Assembly: GCA_027449865.1 (NCBI GenBank)
Contig: DAIDKV010000033.1
Location: forward strand, 1-64,000
Source: Planctomycetales bacterium
Lineage (GTDB): Bacteria; Planctomycetota; Planctomycetia; Isosphaerales; Isosphaeraceae
Direction of reading: 5' to 3'
DNA: 64,000 nt
In this document: one piece after another, positions 1 to 12,000 of the stretch
How positions within the stretch are numbered: position 1 is the first letter of the stretch
Layout: each line of letters opens with the position of its first letter
Translations under genes and position numbers: made by a program
The notes under the pieces: model-generated
What the model saw: only the letters and a program-made list of their open reading frames with translations
Database searches by the model: none
What the model was told of the DNA's origin: nothing

Positions 1-3000
1 CATCAGCAATCACCGACGAGTTGATACCCGCCGAGCCCGGTCCCCCGAACTGGGCCCCGGAGCCATTCTGACCGGAATTCCCCGGTTTTCCCGTGCCTCC
101 CGTGCCACCCGTGTTGCCCTTGAGGAACCCGAGCGTGCCGCCGGAGCCGCCAGCCCCACCGGCACCGCCAGTCCCACCGGCTCCGCCGGAGCCGCCAGCG
201 CCGCCGGAGCCGCCCTGGCCGCCGCCGGGACCGGGCGTGTTCTGCACGGCCGAGCCATTGATATCCGCGCCGGCGCCGACCAGGACATTGTCCCCGACCA
301 GGAATTCGACGCCATACGGGCCAGTCATCGTCGTCTGGGAGGACGGAGGCAGATACAGATCTCCCTGGAAGTGGAAGACCACCACCGAGTTCGCGGCATC
401 CACCGTCGCGTACCAGGGTGTGCCGTTGAAATTGCCCGAGTCGGTGCTGGTGACGCCGTTGACCGTGATCGCCCCGCCCGCCGGGTTCGCGACGACCCGC
501 ACCTGCTCGCCAGTCGGACCAGAAACCGCGGGGATGACACCCGGCGTCGGAGAGGCTGTCGCCCCGTACACGGTCTCCGACGCCACGATGTTGGTCACCA
601 GCGTCGAACCGGGTGTCCAGGTCACCTGGGTTAGCGCCGCGAACGACGACGGGAGCGTGTCATTCTGGAAGCCGTCCGACTGCGGGACGCGGAATGACGA
701 GGTTACCTGCTGGCCGTCGGCCGTCGTCCCCGTGAAGGTCACCGTCGTGGCGGGGCCCCCGCCCGTGCTCAGCGAGACGCCATAAAGTGAGAAGAGCCCG
801 CCGTCGGTGGCCCGGAGTACGCCCATCGCGTTCGCCGCGGGGATCGCCGCGGCGTCGGCGATACTCGTACTGGGCGAGAGCAGAACTTCGGGAGCCCCCA
901 GCGTGATCGTCGCCGAGAACGTAGACGGCGTGGACGAGTTGAGAGTGGCGAGGATGTACCCATTGGCGTCGAGCAGAGAGGCGATGATCGTGCCGGCCGG
1001 CAGGCCGGCGGCGGTCACACTCTCGCCCACGTAGAGCGCCAATCCCGGGATCGAGGAATCCGGTATCAGGAGAGTCGCCTGGGTCCCTGTGTTGAAGATC
1101 GTTCCTTGCACGCTCACCGAGGGCAGGGACCCGCTCACCGTGAAGCTGCCCGAGGCGAGCTGCTGGGTGTAGGATGTGGGCGATCCGGTCAGGCCGCTGA
1201 AGTTCAGGATCTGGCCGAGTTGGCTGAGGTTGCTGTAGGAGTTGGAGGTCGAAGCCTGGAGCACGTCGGCGCCGGCGACCAGGGTCACGCTGGGCCCGTT
1301 GATGGTCGCCTGGGTCGAGCCGGCGAGGCTCAGAAGGGAGAGGCTGTTGCTCCCCGTCCCGCCGACGACCTGGACCGAGCCAACCCCGTTGATCGGCAGG
1401 ACGTTGGCCTTCGCGCTCCCGACGGCCGCCGACAGCTCGACGCCGTCGGCCGTCCAGGCCACGCCGGTGGGGCTATTCGCATTGTCAACGATGAGCCTGG
1501 CGACGTCGGAGAACCCAAGCTGAGCGAGGAAGGCATACGTGGCGGCGAGGGGCGACGAGCCGATGTTCACCTGGACGACGTCGTGCCCGGTCCCGCCGTG
1601 GATCAGATCCTCGGCGCCGGGGATGTTGGCGATCTGGTCGATCGTGATCGTGCTGTCGCCGTTGTAGGCCGTGCTGGCCAGGGAGGTCACCGGCTGATCG
1701 GTGTTGACCAGCAGGCCGGGGACGTCCTCGTTGATCGTCAGCGAGTTGATGCCCTGGCCGAGGTCGAGGTTGGCCTCCGCGATGCCGCCGAGGAACACCT
1801 CGCCGATCGACGGCCCGAAGCCGGTTAGCTGGGCGTCGCCGTTGAGGGCGTTCAGGGGGTCCGAGGCGCCGCCGCCGACGTACTGGCCCAGATTGGCGGC
1901 CGGGATGTTGGCGGTCACGGTGCTGGCGTCGAACGTGACGATGTCCGACGGTCCGCCGCCTACGATCGCCAGCGGCGATTCGGCCGCCTTGACCAGCACC
2001 GTGGAGTTGGCGCCGGTATTGAGGGTGGTCAACCGGCCGCCGAGGACCGTCCCGTCGACCTGGGTCTGGCTTCCGGCCGACCCGAGGTACGCCACCATCT
2101 CGGTGATGCCGGAGAACGCGACCGCGGATGAGCCCGCGGTACTGCCCAGGCCGGTGAGGTTGCTGGACGTGAGCAGCGGGGAGAGGAAGTCTCCGTTCTG
2201 CGAGTCGTCGACGACCAGCGTGCTGGTCCCCGACCCGCCCATGACCGAGACCGGCCCGGCGAATCGGGCGAGCGTTCCCGGCGGGGACGACAGGGAGATC
2301 GTCGCCCCGGCGAGGTTGGCGTTGGCGATCGCGCCGACCAGGGCGTTCGTGGCCGCCGCGACATCGCCGGCTTCCCCGGCGGGGACGGCCGCCGTCGCGG
2401 ATGTGACTCGGGCCCCGTGGGCATCGAAGCCGAAGCCGCCCAGGTTGATGGTGCTGGACCCGGCGCCGGTCTCGATCGTCGTGGCGACGGTTGTGCCGAG
2501 GACGTCCACGGTGTCGTTCGACGCCCCCGTGTTCACGGTGAGGCCCAACGTCCCGCCGGCGTCCGCGTAGAGCAGTTGCAGGCCGGCCCCCACGACGGCC
2601 CCCTGGCCCTTGACGGAGGTATCGGTGAGCACCATCGTCCCGGAGCCGCCCGCGACCCCGTCGACCTCAATCGAGTCCTGTCCTGGACCGGCCAGGAACG
2701 TGACCGGCGCCTGGAGCACCGGGTTGCCCTGGCCGTCGACCCCGGCGACGATCCGGAGCGAGTCGTTGCCGGGGCCTCCCAGGAGGGTCGTCGCGGCGAC
2801 GGCGCCGGTCACGATGAACGTGTCGTTGCCACCCTGGTTCGCCGTGTCGGCGTTGATCGCCAGATCCTGGAAGCCGGAGTCGTTGATCGTCACGGACCCC
2901 GTGCCGACGCTCGTGCTCACCTGTGTGCCCGAGATGTTGAACGTGTCATTGCCCAGGGTTCCGGTGATGTTCAGCCGGTTGCCGTTGCCCGAGCCGCCGT

Positions 3001-6000
3001 TGACGGTCGTTACGAAGCCGACCGGCAGACTGTCGAAATTCACGACCGAGCCGCCGCCGCCAGCGGTGACCTGGGCCGATCCGGCCTCGAGGGAGCCGGC
3101 AATGGTGATGGTCGTGCCCCCTGAGGTGCCCTGGATCTCGACCGCCTGCGAGGCGTCGACGGCCGCGCCCGTCGGCAGCGTGAAGTTGCCGCCCGTGACG
3201 AGGTCTACCGGGCCGCCGGTGCTCTTCACGCTGATCCCCGCCGCGATGCCGAGGTCGCCCACGCTCTTGAGCGAGACCGCGCCCGTCGCGGTCACGGCCG
3301 AGGCGACGGAGAGGACGCCGTCCTGCGTGAGGGAGAGGTTCCCCGTCGCGCTCAGTCCATCACCGACGATCGTCAGCGGGCTGGAGGTCAGGGTGTTGCT
3401 GATGATCAGGGCGCCGTTGCCCGCGCCGGCGGTGAGCTGCGAGACGGCGGTCCGCAGCGGGACGGGATTGGAGCCGGAGACTCCAATCCCCGCGACGGCC
3501 GAGAGCGTGGCGTTTCCCGCCGTCAGGACGACGGCCCCCGAAGCGCCGACGTCGAGGATGGCCCCGGCGGCCTGGAGGTCCGCCGTGCCGGACCCGGCGT
3601 TCGCCGAGGCCAGCGCCAGGTCGCCCATGACCTGGTCGAGCCAGAGGCCCCCCGGCCCGGTGGCCACGACCGACCCAATGCTTCCCTGGGCGGCGTCGAT
3701 CCGCAGTGGGTCGCTGGCCAACCCGACGGAGCCCGTCGCGCTGAGTTTGACCCGGTTGGCCTGGACGTTCGTGACGTTCCCTCCGTACGCGTCGAGGATC
3801 GACCCGGCCGTCGCATCCAGCGAGACGTCTCCGGCCGTCGAGACGATCCGGCCCACGCCCAGGTCGCCCGCCGACGTGACGTCGATGTTCACCGGTGTCG
3901 GTCCGGTCGCCAGGATCTGGGATTGCTGGCTGGCCGAGACCCCGCTGAGGTTGTACGTGCTGGCGATGGCCGTCCCGTCCGCCGACGTCGTGCCGCCGCC
4001 AATCTGCAGTTTGACGACCTTGCCGGTCAGCGCCGTCCCCGTGACCGCCAACGGCGCGGCGGTCTGGTCCGCCGCCGCCAGCGAGAGATCGACGTCGCCA
4101 TTCGGGGCCGTCGCCGCGAACTGCGCGGACTGGAGCGAGGACTGATCGAGCGTGGCCTGGAGCAACTGGTTCGACGCGCCGATGCTCCCGGTCGTGCTGC
4201 TCAGCGTGAGCTGGCCGGTTGTGATCGACTCGGCCGTCCCGGTCGCCAGGATGCTCCCCGTGGACGTGATCGTCGTGAGGCCGTTCGGGTTGTCGATCGA
4301 GCCGGCTAGTTTGAGGGGAAGCCCGCTGGTGTCGAGGATCTCGACGCGACTCCCGGCCTGGGCGGCGGCGTCCACCGTCTCCTGGAACGAGGCCGAGCTG
4401 CTATTGACGACCTGCACGAGGGAGAGGGATGGCGGCGTCGTGCCGAACTGTGGATTGGTGACCTCGATGTTGTGGATGACCACGTCGTAGAGCGCCTCGA
4501 CCCAGATCTGCGCCGCGGCGACCGTCGAGCCGAAGTGGAACGCCGGCTTCCCGGAGACCTGGCCGCCGCTGGTTGTGAAGACGACGGCCCCCGGAGTCGC
4601 GGCATTGATGTCGTTGATCTGGAGCTGGTCGCCGACGAACTGGTAGGTGACCCCGGGCGATTGCTCGATGATGTTGCCGTTCGGGCCCATGTGGAACACC
4701 GGCCCGGTGCCGAGGATCGTGGCGGCCGAGTTGAAGGCGACGGTGTCGGTGGTCGCGATGGTCGCCGGCGGGCTCGCCGTCTGGGTCGATGGGGTCGCGG
4801 CCGTCGCCGATACGGCCAGGTTGCCGGCGGTGATCGTCGTGGTCGCGTCGGTCTGGATTGTTGAGGAGTCGGTCAGGGTGTCGGTGGCGCTGGCGGTGGC
4901 CTTGCCGAGGGAATCGGCGACCGTCGTTGGCTCCGAGATGCCCGTGACCGCGCCCAGGTCGGTCGTGAGATTGACCTGGGTGGTGCCGGTCAGTGAGGAG
5001 GTGCCCGTGATGTCCAGGGCCGATCCGTAGGTGGCGGTGAGGTTGGTGGTGGCGAAGGTGCCCGCGACGAACGCCTTGGTCGTCGTCTTGGCGTTCGCCT
5101 GGGCCGACCGCGTGCCGCCCAGGGCCTCGACCGTGACCGTCCCGCCCGAGAGCGTGGCCGACTGCACCGTCGTCGAAGCGTTGGAGAGAACCGTCGTGGT
5201 GGAGGTCGCGTTGCCGTCGGCGTAGATGGCGCCGTCGAAGGCGGTGGACGTGGAATTCGCGTCGGTCCCGGTCGTGGATTCGACGGTCAGGGTGCCCCAG
5301 GGGGCCGCGAGGATCGATCCGGGATCGACGAGGACGACGGCCGGGTCGGTCAGGTTCGTGGTCGCGCTGTTCTTGGCGTTGGCCTCCACGCCGCCGCCGG
5401 TCGCGTCGGCGGTCGCGACCACGCCGGTATCCTCCGAGTCGGCCTTGAGGATGAAGTCGCCGGTGCTCGCCGTGGCGCTGACATTGTGGCCGATCGTCGC
5501 CGTGTTGGTGGTGTTGAGCGTCGTGTTCGCCGTTGGGGTGCCGTTGCTGATCACGCCCCCAAGGTCGTTCGAGGCCATCGCGGCGTCCTGCGTCGTGGTC
5601 TCCATCGACGCGATGGAGATGCCGCCGCCCGCGGTGAGGGTCGTCTTCGGGGCCGCGGCGTTGCTCGCGTCGCCGATGGCCACCGCGACGTTCGGGTCCA
5701 CCATCGCGGTGCCGGTCGCGCCGTCCACGGCCGCTGCGCCGCCGGAATTGGCGCCGGTCGTGGCGTTCGCGGAGCTGGTCGCCGTTGCCTTCACCTGGAT
5801 GTTACCGGAGGCGGTGAGCGTCGAGCCCGCGGCGACGCTCGTGTTGACCTGGCCGCCGACCGTCGCCTCCGCCTTCGTCTCGCCCACGGCCGCCAGGAGC
5901 CCGCCGGAGGCGCCGATGTTGTTCGAGGCGGCCGTGCCGTTGGAGGTCGCCGAGACCTCGATGTCGCCGCTGGTCGCCGTGAGGTTGGCCCCGGCGCCGA

Positions 6001-9000
6001 TCGTCGCCGAGACGGTCGGAGTGACCGTCGCCGAGGCGTCGCCGCCGACCCCCGCTCCACCCACCAGGGCGATGGTCATGGCCGTCGCCACCGTCGTGGT
6101 GGGCGTGATCTGCTCCGTGGCGGTCGCGTCGACCGAGATGCCGCTGGCGGTGGCCGTCGCGTCGCCGATCTCGGCGCCGACCGTGCTGGTGATCTGGTTG
6201 GTTGAAAGCGAGACGCCGACCGACGCCCCGACCAGGGCGAACGAGACCGAGCCGGCCCCCACGCTGGCATTGATCGAGCCGATCTCGGTGGCGGTGACGG
6301 ACAGAGTGCCGCCGGCCGTGACCGTGCTGGCCGTCGCCGTTGTGCCCGACGGGAGCGTGGGAACGCCGGTCGGCGGCGTGATGGTCGGGTCGGGGAACCC
6401 CGCGGGCGGCGTCGTGAGCGATGGCGCCGATACGGTCGGCACGACACCGACATCCGCGAAGACCTGGTCGTCCACGGTGTTGTTCGCCGAGGCGCCCGAG
6501 CCCGACAAGGCGAAGCTCGCCGGGGAAGCGGCGATCGCGAGCGAGGCGGCGTAAGCCTGAGCGGTCGCCGTTGGGTTTGCCGTCGCCGAGACCGTCACGC
6601 CCCCCGCCGCGTTGATCGTCGAGCCCACCACGTCGGCGAGGACCGTATCGGCCACGTCGTTGCTCCCCGTGGTGGCCGCGATCGAGACGGAGACGCTCGC
6701 CGCGGCCCCGGCCGCGAACGAGAGCGAGGCGCCCACATCCTCGGCCGAGACGTTCGGCGTATCGGACGCCGAGACGGTCAGCGAGCCCCCCGACGTGGTC
6801 GTGATCGTCGAGCCGGAGACGAACGCCTCGACGTCGTTGCCGACGACATTCGTGGCGGTTCCAACCGCGAGCGCCAGGGAAACCGAGGCCCCTGGCGCCG
6901 CCGTGACGGCGGCGGAGAGAGCCCCGCCGGCGCTGAGGGCGACCATCGTGGCGGCCTCGATCGCCTCGACTCCCATGGCGCCGGCCGACTGGATGGTCGC
7001 GGCCGTCGCGTCGGCGTGGACGGTGTTCTTCACCTGGTCGAAGACGGTCGAGAACCCGACCGCGCCGGCCACGGAGACCGCCGACGAGCCGGCGATGGAG
7101 AGGGCCCCGCCGCCGGCCGAGGTCCGGAGGGTCGTGCCGTCGTTGGCCGTCACGGCGACCCCGCCGGCCCCGGCCGTCACGCTCGCGCCCGAGGCGAGAT
7201 AAGCCTCGACCTGGTCCTCGACCAGGTTGTACGACGTCGCGCCGGCGATGGCCGCGCCAACGCCGGCCCCCGCCCCCACGCCGACGGCCACCGCCCCGCC
7301 GATGGTCAGCCCGCCGATATTCGCCGTTTCGGCCGCCGTGACGGCCACCGAACCATTGGCCGCGCTCACCTGCGAACCGTCGACGTACGCCAGCACCGTG
7401 TCGGTGATCTGGTTGACCGCGATTCCGACGCCCAGGCTAGCCCCCACCCCCGCGGAGCCGCCGATCCCGACGCCGATCGCCACGCCGCCGCCGTTGGCGG
7501 TGATCGTCGGCGTGTCGGTCGCCAGGATCGAGACGTTGCCCGTGTCGGCCTGGAGCATGGCCCCGTTCTTCGCGTACGCCTCCACCTGGTCGGCGATGGT
7601 GTTCCCCGAACCGGCCCCGGCCGCGCCGACGCCGATCCCCGCCGCGCCCCCGCCGCCGCCGATGGCCCCGCCGATGCTCCAGGCGTCGATCGTCGCCCCC
7701 TCGGTCGCCGCCACCTGGATCTGGCCGGTCGTGGCCGTCACCGTCGAGCCGTCCACCTCGGCCGTGATCTGATTGGCGATATCGTTGATCGCCGCCGAGA
7801 TCCCCACGGCTACCCCGGCGGCGTCCTCCAGTCCGACCCCCACCGCCAGACCTCCGGCGACCGCCACGATCGTCGCCGAGTCCGAGGCGTTGACGTAGAC
7901 ACCCGTCCCGCCCGTCACCGTGCTACCCCCGGTGATCGACGCCGAGACGTCCTCCCGCAGGAAGTTCAGGTTGATCGACCCGGCGACCGCAACCCCCTGC
8001 GCACCAGCACCGCTGATCGCCACGCTCACCAGCATCGAGCTGACATTGATCGGGATGGCGAGCTGATAGTAACCCAGGTTGAGCTGCGGGTCGCTGCCGG
8101 GCAATTCCGGCGGCGGGCCGAAGTCGGCCTCGACGGTCACCGACTTGCCCGCCTTCACCTTCGAACCGCTGATCGACGCCCGAACCCCGTGCGGCGCGGT
8201 GGTCTCCGTCGCCGTCGAGCCTGGCGTCGGCGCCGTCAGGTCGGGGTTGGACGGCTGAAAGGCGCCGCCGATGTAGTTGTACGCGATCGCTCCGCCAACG
8301 GCCGCGCCCTCCAGGCTGATCGCCAGGGCCCCGGCCACCACCACCATGATGGCCGACTCCACCGCGATCACGCTCACCGAGCCAGTCGTCGCCGTGACCG
8401 TCGAGTCCTCAACCTGCGCCGCGACGTCGTTGGAGATCGAGTTGACGCTGATCGAGCCGCCCGCCGCGAACCCCTCGCCGGTTCCGGCGGCCCCGACTGT
8501 CGCGGAGATCAGCTCCGGGCTGGAGGTCGCCTGCACCGTCACGTCGGTCGCGGCCGTCACTGTCGCGTCGAGGAGGCTGGCCTGCACCGTGTTCTGGATC
8601 AGGTTGTAGGCGATCGCCGCGCCAACGGCGGCGCCCTCGCTGGCCCCGGCGATCCCGCCGGCGCCCACCCCGATCAGAGAGTGGTCGGTCGCCTCGACGG
8701 TGACCGACGACGAGCCCGATGTCACCATCGTGGCCGGGCCCGTCGTCTCGCCAATCGCCGCGGTGGTCACATCGGCGATCTGGTTGATCGTGATCGAGCC
8801 GGCGCCCGCCAGGCCGCCGTCGCCGAACGTCGCGCCGACGCCGATCGTGGCGCCGGTGATCTCGTCGGTGTCGTCGGCCGTCACGAGCACCGGGCCCGCG
8901 AAGTTGACCATCGAGCCCTCGATGAACGCGGCGGTCACCGCCGCGATCTCGTTGACCCCGATTCCCGCCCCCACGCCGCCGCTGCCGCCGATCCCGAACG

Positions 9001-12000
9001 CTCCGCCGATGGACAGGATCCAGGCGGACTCTTTGGCCGAGACGGTCAGGCCGCCACCGATGGGCCCGCCCGACGGAGTCGCCACCGTCGAGCCCTGGAT
9101 CGACGCCGCCGTCTGGTCCTGGATATCGTTGACCGCGATCATCCCGCTGACCGAGATGCCGTCGTCCGCGGTGGTGATCGCCGCCGAGCCGGTGATGGCG
9201 AGGATCTGCGGAACCTTTGGCGACGGGCCCGACTGTGACGCGGTGACGGCCAGGTCGCCCCCCGACATCGTGACCGTCGAGCCCTCGATCGTCGCCGAGG
9301 TGAGCGCCGGCCGATAGGTCCCCACCTTGTCGACGCTGGAGAGCTGGGTGTCCACCCCGATCAGGTTCAGCGCCAGCGAGGCGCCGACCCCGGTGTCACC
9401 GCCGTAGGCGAGGCTCCCCGCGATCGAGACGATCTCGGCCGTGTCGAGCGCCGAGACCGTCGAGTCGCCGCCCAGGGCCACGTTCGCGCCCTGGATGTAC
9501 GCCTCGGTATCGGGCAGATCGATGTTGAGCGAGATCGACCCGGCCACCGCGGTGTTCGACCCGGTCGCCCCCAGCGTCAGCGGGGCCGAGGCCCCGGCCG
9601 CCCCGGCGGTCAGCGAGCCGATGTAGCCGCCGTGGTCGGCCGTCACGTCGAGCGCCCCGGTGGTGACCGTCGCATTCGACAGGTAAGCCTTGGTGGTGTC
9701 GACCACCACGTTGAAGCTCAGCGCCCCGGCGATCGCCTTGTTGCCCGAGCCGGAGGCGTTTTGCTGCTGCTGGGAAACCGCGAAGCCGCCGGCTCCGCTG
9801 ACGATGATCGTCTGGGTCGCCGCGTTGATGCTAAACGGGAGCGGCAGGATCGACTGGAGGCCGCTGGCCTTCGTCCAGTCGAGCGGCAGGGCGATCCCCG
9901 AGCTGGCGTTGGCGAACGAGTCGGCCAGCTCGATGTGGTTGCCATCCACCGAGATAACATAGTAGGTCGTCCCGCTCGTCAGGCCCCCGATCCCACCGGC
10001 CAGGTTCGCCTTGTACTCGACCGGCTCCCCGGTCTGGAGCCCGTGGGCGGCTCCGAAGTTCACCACGGTCGAGACGATCGACGACGGCTGGAACGTCAGC
10101 GCCGTGCCCCCCGTCGGCGTGAGCGTCTGCGTCCCGGAGCCCGACGAGGGGATCAGGAGAATCGCCTTCCCGATCGCGGCGTCGGCGGCGCTCTGGGCGA
10201 GTTCGATGTCGTGCGGGTCCACCACGATGACGTAGTAGGGCGTCCCGCTGGTCAGGTTGCCGACCGGCGTCGTCGCCCTGTAGACCACCGGCGTGCCCGT
10301 CGTCAACCCATGGGGCGCGCTGAATGCGATGACCGTGTCGGCGGCCTGCTGCGTCGGGTCGAGCGAGAGCATCGCGGGCGTGGACGACGTCGTGAAGGTC
10401 CCCGGGTCGTTGACGTACGCCTCGGTATCCGACTGCATCACGTTCGCCGAGACGGCCCCGGAGAGTCCGAAGCCGCTCTGGCCGGTGTCCGGGTTGGTGA
10501 TTCCAAGATCGGAGAACTTCAGCTTGGACTTCGCGCCGACGGGGTTGTCGTTGCTCTGGACCTGCCCCTCGCTCGGTGAGACCGATGCCGCCGAGTACGT
10601 GATAGTGGTGACCAGACCCTCCTCGGTGGCATTGACGTGAACCCCGGCGACGTCAAATTGGTCGTGAGTCGGGTTCGTCGTCGAGTCGCCGGGCGCGTTA
10701 CCGATGAGTGCGTACGTGTTTCGGCCGACGTTGTTGACCGCCACCGCGAAACCGACGCCCGTGGCGTTCGATTTGACCACGCCGCCCGTCCCGCCGATCA
10801 GGATGGTATTGTCATCGGCGATCACGTTCACCACGCCGCCCGGCCCGGGCTGGCCGTCGCCGCCGTCGACCGTGACGCCGTCCTGGATCTGGGCCCGGGT
10901 CAGGCTCGTCAGGTTGAACCACGCGACCTCTCCGGCAATCCCGACGTTCCCGCCCGAGTCCCCCGACTGCACCAGCGCGACGGCGATGATCTGCTGGGTC
11001 GCCGTGACGGACAGAGTTCCCGAGGGCCCCACGCCGATCTTCGCGCCACTGTCGATCGTGGCGAGCGTCTGATTGTTCAGGACGTCGATGAACCCCGAGA
11101 TCCCGATGGCGTTCGTGGCGTTCGCGTCGCCGGTCGGCTTCAGGATCCCCTTCAAGGCATTCTTCACGCCCCCCTTGTCACCCTGCTGCTGCCAGGTGTC
11201 GATGAACGAGGAGGGGGCCAGGTTCAGGAAGAAGTTGCCAGCCTCGGCGAGGTTCTCATATTGCGTGCTCGCGCCGACCGCGACCGACTGCGAGCCGCTC
11301 CCGAACGGGATGCTCACGTCGGCGAGCGCCGGGAGGCCCAGCTCGCCGAGCGGCAACGACCCTGTCGCCTTCTGGTTGACCGCGGCGGCGCCGATCGTCG
11401 CGTCCGTGTTGATCGAGATGCTGAAGATCTGGAGGTTGCCGGAGAGCGCCGTGCGGGATTCATTCCCCTGGTCGACCGAGGCGGAGGCCGAGTTGTTGAA
11501 AATATCCGAGCCGAGCCCGAACATCCCGTCGGTGATCAGGCCGGTGAGGGCATTCAGCGGGTTGTAGGCGGGATTCGCCGAGTCATAGACGATATCCCCT
11601 TCAAACCCGCTGGCCGATGTCGGCACCTCGAACGGGATCTGGGTCGCCGCTGTCACCGAGAGGCTCCCGGCGGAATCCACCTGGGCGTTGTCGTCGACCT
11701 TGGCTATCGAGACCGGCGAGAAAAAGCCGAGCCCGAAGGCCAGCGCTCCTGCAAAGCCGCTCGTTCCGTCCGGCGGTGTCGGCGTCGGAGACGGTGTTGG
11801 GGACGGCGTCGGAGACGGCGTTGGGGACGGCGTCGGAGACGGTGTTGGGGACGGCGTCGGAGACGGCGTTGGGGACGGCGTCGGAGACGGCGTTGGGGAC
11901 GGCGTCGGAGACGGCGTTGGGGACGGCGTGGGAGACGGTGTTGGGGACGGCGTCGGAGACGGCGTTGGGGACGGCGTGGGAGACGGTGTTGGGGACGGCG

